A DNA stretch of 10,587 nt, from contig URVR01000047.1 of assembly GCA_900551355.1 (NCBI GenBank), positions 1-10,587 on the forward strand, read 5' to 3'. Below are positions 6,144 through 10,587 of this stretch, piece after piece. Below the pieces are notes generated by a model, which was not told the origin of the DNA, ran no database searches, and was given only the letters and a program-made list of their open reading frames with translations. The position numbers and the translations under genes are program-made. This DNA is from an uncultured Eubacteriales bacterium (GTDB lineage: Bacteria; Bacillota; Clostridia; Oscillospirales; Oscillospiraceae). Position 1 is the first letter of the stretch, and each line of letters opens with the position of its first letter.

Positions 6144-7179
6144 ACAGCTTGTCTATTTCCTGAAACAGCGCGTCCACCAGCTGCTCCTGCGGCACCTTGC
6201 GCAGGATCCTGCCTTTGGCGAACAGCAGCCCCTCGCCGACGCCGCCGGCGATGCCCACGTCCGCGCCGGAGGCCTCCCCGGGGCCGTTGACCACGCACCC
6301 CATCACCGCCACGGTGATGGGCTTGGTGCAGCCCTGCAGCCGGCGCTCCACCTCCCGGGCGATGGGGATCATGTCGTATTTTGTCCTGCCGCAGGTGGGG
6401 CAGGAAATGAGGTCCGGCCCGCTGCGGCGGATGCCCGCCGCCTGCAGGATGCGCTTGGCGGCCACGATCTCCTCCGCCGGGTCCGCCGTCAGGCTCACCC
6501 GCAGGGTGTCGCCCACGCCCATGCACAGAAGGCCGCCGATGCCGATGGCGGATTTCAGCACGCCCATCTCCGGCGTGCCCGCCTCCGTGACCCCCAGATG
6601 CAGGGGGTAGTCCGTCTGCTCATGGAGCATCCGGTAGGCCGCCATGTTCACCGGCACACGGGAGCACTTCACGGAGATGCAGATGTCGTCAAACCCGCAG
6701 TCGTTCAGCAGGTGCACATGACCCATGGCGCTGTCCACCAGTGCCTGGGCGGTGACGCCGCCGTATCTGGCCAGCAGGTCTTTTTCCAGCGACCCGCCGT
6801 TGACGCCGATGCGGATGGGGATGCCCCGCTCCCGGCAGGCGTCGGCCACGGCCCGCACCCGCTCCTTGCTGCCGATGTTGCCGGGGTTGATGCGGATCTT
6901 GTCGATGCCGCCCTCGGCGCACAGCAGCGCCAGCTTGTAGTCGAAATGGATATCCGCCACCAGCGGGATGTGGATGCGCGCCTTGATGGCCGGGATGGCC
7001 CGGGCCGCCTCCTCCGTGGGGACCGCCACGCGGATGATCTCACACCCCGCCTGCTCCAGCCGCAGGATCTGCTGCACCGTGGCGTCCACGTTCTCCGTGG
7101 CGGTATTGCACATGGACTGGATGCTTACCGGCGCACCGCCGCCCACGGCCACGCCGCCCACCATGATCTGTCTGCTCAT
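6142..7179 (-). CDS. ispG: 4-hydroxy-3-methylbut-2-enyl diphosphate synthase
   Basis: The product is 345 residues, within the usual size of bacterial IspG (GcpE). It carries out the penultimate MEP-pathway step, reductively converting methylerythritol cyclodiphosphate to HMBPP with a [4Fe-4S] cluster. The N-terminal TIM barrel is visible from MVGGVAVGGGAPVSIQSM (6-23) through VADIHFDY and RINPGNIG (96-103). The C-terminal iron-sulfur domain has CPTC (Cys260, Cys263) and CVVNGPGE (Cys295, Glu302), which are the cluster ligands and the conserved acid. The start is ATG 7179, preceded by a purine-rich AGAGGGG site. The open frame runs on upstream to 7590, but that part overlaps rseP and lacks IspG similarity. 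The gene lies 11 bases after rseP and 9 bases before polC. The proS gene often found between ispG and polC in Firmicutes is absent. Confidence 0.97.
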   Translation of the reverse strand: MSRQIMVGGVAVGGGAPVSIQSMCNTATENVDATVQQILRLEQAGCEIIRVAVPTEEAARAIPAIKARIHIPLVADIHFDYKLALLCAEGGIDKIRINPGNIGSKERVRAVADACRERGIPIRIGVNGGSLEKDLLARYGGVTAQALVDSAMGHVHLLNDCGFDDICISVKCSRVPVNMAAYRMLHEQTDYPLHLGVTEAGTPEMGVLKSAIGIGGLLCMGVGDTLRVSLTADPAEEIVAAKRILQAAGIRRSGPDLISCPTCGRTKYDMIPIAREVERRLQGCTKPITVAVMGCVVNGPGEASGADVGIAGGVGEGLLFAKGRILRKVPQEQLVDALFQEIDKL

Positions 7180-7190
7180 CGTATCCCCTC

Positions 7191-8252
7191 TCAGTGTACC
7201 AGCTTCCACACGTCGCTGAACGTGATGACCGCCATCAGCGCCAGCAGCAGCACAAGCCCCGCAAAATGGATGTAATTCTCGTATTTGGCCGGGATCTGCT
7301 TTTTGAACAGCAGCATGCCGATGGCGTTGATGACCAGGAAGAAGATCTTGCCGCCGTCCAGCGCCGGCAGGGGCAGCAGGTTCATCACCGCCAGATTCAC
7401 GGCGATCAGCGCCGCCAGATAGGCGATGTTCTCCCCCGCCGCCCGGGTGCTGCCGGACTGCTCGCCCACCTGCGTCATGGTGGAGACGATGCCCACAGGC
7501 CCGCTGAGATCCTTCACACCGGCCTCGCCGGTCACCAGCATCTGCAGGCTCAGCCGCACCATGCGCACGAAGTCCACGGCGTTGTTCCATGTGTAGGACA
7601 GCTTCCGCCCCAGCGTGGCCTCCTCCGCGCCGAAGTACAGCCCGTAGCTGGTGTAGGACGTGCCGTTCTGGTCGGTGTAGGTCTGCTGCGACATGGGGAA
7701 GTCCGTCAGCGTGACCTGCTCCCCGTTCCGCTCCACCACCAGGTCAAAGACGCCGGTCTTGTTGAGGCCCAGCAGCAGCCGGACGTCGCTGTACATGTAC
7801 ACCCGCTCGCCGTCGATGCGCAGCAGGCGGTCGCCGGTCTGCAGGCCCTCGGCGCTCTCCAGCGGGCAGCCGTCGGCAAAGCCGGTGATCACCGGCTCAT
7901 AGAATGCCTTCGCCCCGGCGTACAGCGCCAGAATGATGAGAAGGCCCGCGATGAAGTTCATGGCCGCACCCGCCGCGAAGATCAGGAGCTTGGCCCAGAA
8001 GCCCTGGTTGTTCAGGGCCGCCGGGTCGTCGGAGTCCTCCTCTTCGCCCTCCATGGCGCAGAAGCCGCCCACCGGAAACAGCCGCAGGGAGTACTGCGTC
8101 TCCCCCTTCTGCTTTTTCCACAGGGCAGGCCCCATGCCGATGGAAAACTCGTTGACCCGCACGCCGCAGGCCTTGGCCGCCATGAAATGCCCCAGCTCGT
8201 GGACGGCGATGAGCACGCCGAACACCAGTATGGCTGCTAAGATATATACCAT
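7191..8252 (-). CDS. rseP: RIP site-2 metalloprotease (RseP/YluC-type)
   Basis: The product is 353 residues. It is an intramembrane zinc protease that cuts membrane-embedded anti-sigma factors or remnant signal peptides. HELGH (18-22) in the first helix supplies zinc ligands and the catalytic Glu, and LPLPALDGGK (293-302) in a later helix supplies the Asp ligand. A single PDZ-like domain spans about 115-185 (with LQTGDRLLRIDGERV), and hydrophobic helices lie near 1-17, 88-112, 274-295 and 328-345. The acidic stretch EGEEEDSDDPAA (68-79) sits in the usual cytosolic loop. ATG 8252 is preferred because AGGAG lies 8 bases upstream and the protein then begins directly at the catalytic helix. An in-frame extension to 8333 would run back into dxr. 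The gene lies between dxr and ispG, its classical place in Firmicutes. Confidence 0.95.
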   Translation of the reverse strand: MVYILAAILVFGVLIAVHELGHFMAAKACGVRVNEFSIGMGPALWKKQKGETQYSLRLFPVGGFCAMEGEEEDSDDPAALNNQGFWAKLLIFAAGAAMNFIAGLLIILALYAGAKAFYEPVITGFADGCPLESAEGLQTGDRLLRIDGERVYMYSDVRLLLGLNKTGVFDLVVERNGEQVTLTDFPMSQQTYTDQNGTSYTSYGLYFGAEEATLGRKLSYTWNNAVDFVRMVRLSLQMLVTGEAGVKDLSGPVGIVSTMTQVGEQSGSTRAAGENIAYLAALIAVNLAVMNLLPLPALDGGKIFFLVINAIGMLLFKKQIPAKYENYIHFAGLVLLLALMAVITFSDVWKLVH

Positions 8253-8265
8253 TGCCGTAACTCCT

Positions 8266-9420
8266 TTATTGTGCGCCTGCACATCCCAGAACGGCCTGAC
8301 GTGCCATTCTGTCTGCCTCCAGTATATCCGCAAGGCTCGGCCGATATATCACCGGTACCTTGGAAAGTGCCTGCTCCACCAGCCGCGGGATATCGTTGAA
8401 CCCGATCTCCTCCTGCAAAAACCGCTGCACCGCCGCCTCGTTGGCGCCGTTCATGATGGCGCAGGCCGTGCCGCCCGCCGACGCGCACTGCCGGGCGATA
8501 CGCAGGCAGGGAAAGGCCTCCATATCCGGTGCGCTGAACGTCAGAGCGCCGCAGGTCAGCAGATCCAGCGTCCGATCCGGTGTCTCCGCCCGGTAGGGGT
8601 AGGTCAGGGCGTACCGGATGGGCAGCTTCATATCCGGCGTACCCAGCTGCGCCAGCATGGCCCCGTCCCGGAACTCCACCAGCGAGTGGACGATGCTCTG
8701 ACGGTGGATCACCGCCTCCACCTGCTCTACCGGCAGGTCGTACAGCCGCATGGCCTCGATGATCTCCAGCCCCTTGTTCATCAGGGTGGCCGAGTCAATG
8801 GTGATCTTGGCGCCCATGGTCCAGTTGGGATGCTTCAGGGCGTCCGCCGCCGTCATGTGCTCCAGCTCGTCAAAGGAGCGTCCGAAAAACGGCCCGCCGG
8901 AGCAGGTCAGCAGCAGCCGCCTGATCTCGCCGCGGTCCCGGCAGCCCTGAAGGCACTGGAAAATGGCGCTGTGCTCCGAGTCCACCGGCACGATCTCCGC
9001 CCCCGTCTCCCGGGCGGCGGCCATCACCAGCTCGCCGGCACACACCAGTGTCTCTTTATTGGCCAGCGCGATGCGCTTTTTGGCCATGATGGCCGCCAGC
9101 GTCGGGGCCAGTCCCACGCTGCCCATCACCGCCGTCACTACCGTGTCCGCCTCCGGCAGCGTGGCGGCGGCGGTCAGGCCCTCCGGCCCCTCCATCACCT
9201 CGATGCCGGTGCCACGCAGACGCCCGCGCAGCTCCTTGGCCGCGGCAGGGTCATACAGCACGGCAAGGCGCGGCCTGAACTGCCGCGCCTGCTGCTCCAA
9301 CAGATCCACCTGCCGGTTGGCGGTCAGTGCCGCCACGGAAAGTCCCAGCTCCTGCGCCACGGACAGCGTCTGCCGTCCGATCGAGCCTGTGGCGCCCAGC
9401 AGGGAAATGGTCTTTGTCAT
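8266..9420 (-). CDS. dxr: 1-deoxy-D-xylulose 5-phosphate reductoisomerase
   Basis: The product is 384 residues, normal for the family. It converts DXP to methylerythritol 4-phosphate using NADPH and a divalent metal, the committed MEP-pathway step and the target of fosmidomycin. The NADPH-binding GATGSIG is at 9-15. LANKETLV (119-126) and the metal/substrate motif VDSEHSA (146-152; Asp147, Glu149) follow. SGGPF (174-178), the NWTMG loop (199-203) and MNKGLEIIEA (214-223; Asn215, Lys216, Glu219) complete the active site. The C-terminal helical domain runs to the end. The start ATG 9420 has GAGGGT upstream, overlapping the cdsA stop. rseP starts 13 bases after the stop, with its ribosome site in the gap. 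The product feeds the same pathway as ispG two genes on. Confidence 0.97.
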   Translation of the reverse strand: MTKTISLLGATGSIGRQTLSVAQELGLSVAALTANRQVDLLEQQARQFRPRLAVLYDPAAAKELRGRLRGTGIEVMEGPEGLTAAATLPEADTVVTAVMGSVGLAPTLAAIMAKKRIALANKETLVCAGELVMAAARETGAEIVPVDSEHSAIFQCLQGCRDRGEIRRLLLTCSGGPFFGRSFDELEHMTAADALKHPNWTMGAKITIDSATLMNKGLEIIEAMRLYDLPVEQVEAVIHRQSIVHSLVEFRDGAMLAQLGTPDMKLPIRYALTYPYRAETPDRTLDLLTCGALTFSAPDMEAFPCLRIARQCASAGGTACAIMNGANEAAVQRFLQEEIGFNDIPRLVEQALSKVPVIYRPSLADILEADRMARQAVLGCAGAQ

Positions 9421-9430
9421 AGATGTACCC

Positions 9431-10273
9431 TCAATACAGCGTCACCGCGTCCACGATCATCCAGATCACCGGCGCGGCGAAGATCACGCTGTCGAACCGG
9501 TCCAGCATGCCGCCGTGACCCGGCAGCAGCCGTCCGTAGTCCTTGATGCCGTACTGCCGCTTGATGCAGGAGAAGCTGAGATCGCCCAGCTGGCCCAGCA
9601 CCGCGCCCACAAGGCCCAGCAGCACGCACCAGCCGATGTGCAGCGGCACCTCCGTGCAAAGGAAGAAGAAAATGCGGAACAGGATCATGCCCGCCATGCC
9701 GCCCACGAGGCCGCTGACCGCGCCCTCCCGGGTCTTTTTGGGACTGACCAGCGGGGCCAGCTTCGTCCTGCCGAACATCATGCCGCCGAACAGGGCCATG
9801 GCGTCGCTCATGAAGGCCGCCACCAGCGGGATGAGCACCAGGCCCGCCCCATGCTCCAGCATCCGCAGCCGCAGCAGGCAGCTGAGCGCCAGCGGGATGG
9901 CGATGCCCGCCGTCAGCACGGCGCACAGCGCCGTGAAGTCCAGCTCCTCCTGCTTGCCGTACTCCAGCACCATGCACAGGAATACCACGATCACCAGCGC
10001 CGCCGTCAGCCAGGGCATCAGCCCCTGAATGGGCGTACCTGCAAACGGCTCGCCGCGGAAATAGACGTCCGCCACCACGAATACGGACAGCGCCGCCGCC
10101 AGTCCCCACCAGCGCCGGGTCTTTTCCGGCGGCAGCACCGCCGCCAGCAGCTCGTGGCTGCCGATGATGCACAGGCCCATGATGAGGGCCATCGTGGCCC
10201 AGTCCGGTGCGAAGCACAGTACGCCCAGCAGCGCGGGGATGCCCACCACAGCCACCAAAATTCTCTGTTTCAT
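9431..10273 (-). CDS. cdsA: Phosphatidate cytidylyltransferase (CDP-diglyceride synthase)
   Basis: The product is 280 residues with about seven or eight membrane helices, as usual for CdsA. It makes CDP-diacylglycerol from phosphatidic acid and CTP in the cytoplasmic membrane, the branch point to phosphatidylglycerol, cardiolipin and other phospholipids. The family signature is present near the C-terminus at residues 235-259: SCIKRQYGIKDYG, then HGGMLDR, with the Lys-Asp and Asp-Arg pairs intact. SDAMALFGGMMFGRTKL (156-172) and SPKKTREGA (177-185) are also conserved family segments. The start ATG 10273 has an excellent AAGGAG site a few bases upstream. It follows uppS by 14 bases and precedes dxr by 10, the standard Firmicute order. 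Confidence 0.96.
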   Translation of the reverse strand: MKQRILVAVVGIPALLGVLCFAPDWATMALIMGLCIIGSHELLAAVLPPEKTRRWWGLAAALSVFVVADVYFRGEPFAGTPIQGLMPWLTAALVIVVFLCMVLEYGKQEELDFTALCAVLTAGIAIPLALSCLLRLRMLEHGAGLVLIPLVAAFMSDAMALFGGMMFGRTKLAPLVSPKKTREGAVSGLVGGMAGMILFRIFFFLCTEVPLHIGWCVLLGLVGAVLGQLGDLSFSCIKRQYGIKDYGRLLPGHGGMLDRFDSVIFAAPVIWMIVDAVTLY

Positions 10274-10287
10274 GCTGTCTCCTTCTG

Positions 10288-10551
10288 TCAGGCCTTCACG
10301 CCGCCGAACCGGCGATCCCGCCTCTGATAATCCACGATGGCTCTATCCAGCTCCGCCCGGGTGAAGTCCGGCCACAGGGTGTCGCAGAAATAGAATTCGC
10401 TGTACGCACACTGCCACAGCAGGAAGTTGCTGAGCCGCAGCTCGCCGCTGGGTCGGATGATCAGCTCCGGGTCGGGGATGCCGGCGGAGTACAGGTACTT
10501 GGCGAAGTTCTCCTCCGTCCAGTCCTCCCCCGCCGCGGCGCACTGCTGCGC
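10288..10551 (-). CDS. uppS: Undecaprenyl diphosphate synthase, C-terminal fragment
   Basis: These are the last 87 residues of a cis-prenyltransferase, normally about 230-250 long. It condenses isopentenyl diphosphate onto farnesyl diphosphate to give the C55 lipid carrier for peptidoglycan and wall polymers. The conserved segment [20 protein letters not shown], followed by SEFYF, contains the family's RxSGE and SNFLLWQ motifs that bind diphosphate and magnesium, and WPDF and the basic C-terminal RRDRRFGG follow. The 5' part, including the catalytic Asp region, lies beyond the contig edge. The genomic part starts at 10551. A GTG at 10566 in frame is within adapter sequence and would add a false MYKRQ. 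It is the first visible gene of the minus-strand operon. Confidence 0.95.
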   Translation of the reverse strand, partial: AQQCAAAGEDWTEENFAKYLYSAGIPDPELIIRPSGELRLSNFLLWQCAYSEFYFCDTLWPDFTRAELDRAIVDYQRRDRRFGGVKA

Positions 10552-10587
10552 CTGTCTCTTATACACATCTCCGAGCCCACGAGACGT
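10552..10587 (-). other. Untrimmed Nextera (Tn5) Read-2 adapter at right end
   Basis: CTGTCTCTTATACACATCT (10552-10570), followed by CCGAGCCCACGAGAC (10571-10585), is the reverse complement of the same adapter found at the left end. The last two bases also match (the complement of bases 2-3), so both ends carry the same index end. This is artificial sequence. Confidence 0.97.

Noticed and set aside
7180..7590. Upstream extension of ispG to give 482 residues
   Set aside because: The added residues are an out-of-frame reading of rseP with no IspG similarity. ATG 7179 gives a normal-length protein with a ribosome site.
8253..8333. 27-residue N-terminal extension of rseP
   Set aside because: It overlaps the end of dxr, and the ribosome site AGGAG is placed correctly for ATG 8252.
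7194..10327. Long plus-strand open frames opposite rseP, dxr and cdsA (7194-8240, 7933-9546, 8963-10327)
   Set aside because: They are antisense shadows in high-GC sequence. They overlap each other and show no recognisable protein features.
1..10587. Composite transposon bounded by terminal inverted repeats
   Set aside because: The repeats are exact Nextera adapter sequence. There is no transposase and no target duplication.

Overview
The window is an assembled contig with untrimmed sequencing adapter at both ends (2-37 and 10552-10587). It appears to join at least two genomes. Most of it, from about 950 to 10551, is GC-rich (60-73% in the 60-base lines I counted). It carries the gene order of a gut-type Firmicute, most like Oscillospiraceae/Clostridia: uppS-cdsA-dxr-rseP-ispG-polC. 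PolC itself is a low-GC-Gram-positive-type replicase. The left 700 bases are clearly lower in GC (38% and 52% in two sampled lines) and carry teichoic-acid-type genes, as in Lachnospiraceae or Bacilli.

Layout. 38-742, plus strand: a 5'-truncated TagD-like glycerol-3-phosphate cytidylyltransferase, then the first ~85 codons of a probable CDP-glycerol glycerophosphotransferase that stops abruptly in an AT-rich stretch. 743-859: a noncoding AT-rich leader with a 7-bp inverted repeat and a 22-bp imperfect tandem repeat. 860-1105: one open frame that begins like a polyprenyl-phosphate sugar phosphotransferase and ends as the C-terminus of the ferrous iron transporter FeoB, most likely a chimeric join. 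1102-2137, plus strand: a FeoB-associated Cys-rich membrane peptide and a YjdF/DUF2238-like membrane protein, overlapping as an operon. 2139-2190: a strong bidirectional terminator between convergent units. 2191-10551, minus strand: a tight operon read as uppS (5' part missing), cdsA, dxr, rseP, ispG, polC, with intergenic gaps of only 9-14 bases.

Working together, dxr and ispG supply isoprenoid precursors by the MEP pathway. UppS extends them to undecaprenyl diphosphate, the cell-wall lipid carrier. CdsA makes CDP-diacylglycerol for phospholipids, RseP is a site-2 intramembrane protease, and PolC is the replicative polymerase, so the operon links envelope growth to replication. The plus-strand unit is the tail of a ferrous iron uptake operon.

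I found no rRNA, tRNA, CRISPR array, insertion sequence or novel defence-like system. The most useful observations are about assembly: adapter ends that mimic terminal inverted repeats, an adapter-encoded false start on uppS, and two suspected chimeric joins near 720-745 and 940-965. Biologically, the points worth checking are the short PolC N-terminus, the Feo-linked membrane protein and the repeat-rich leader.
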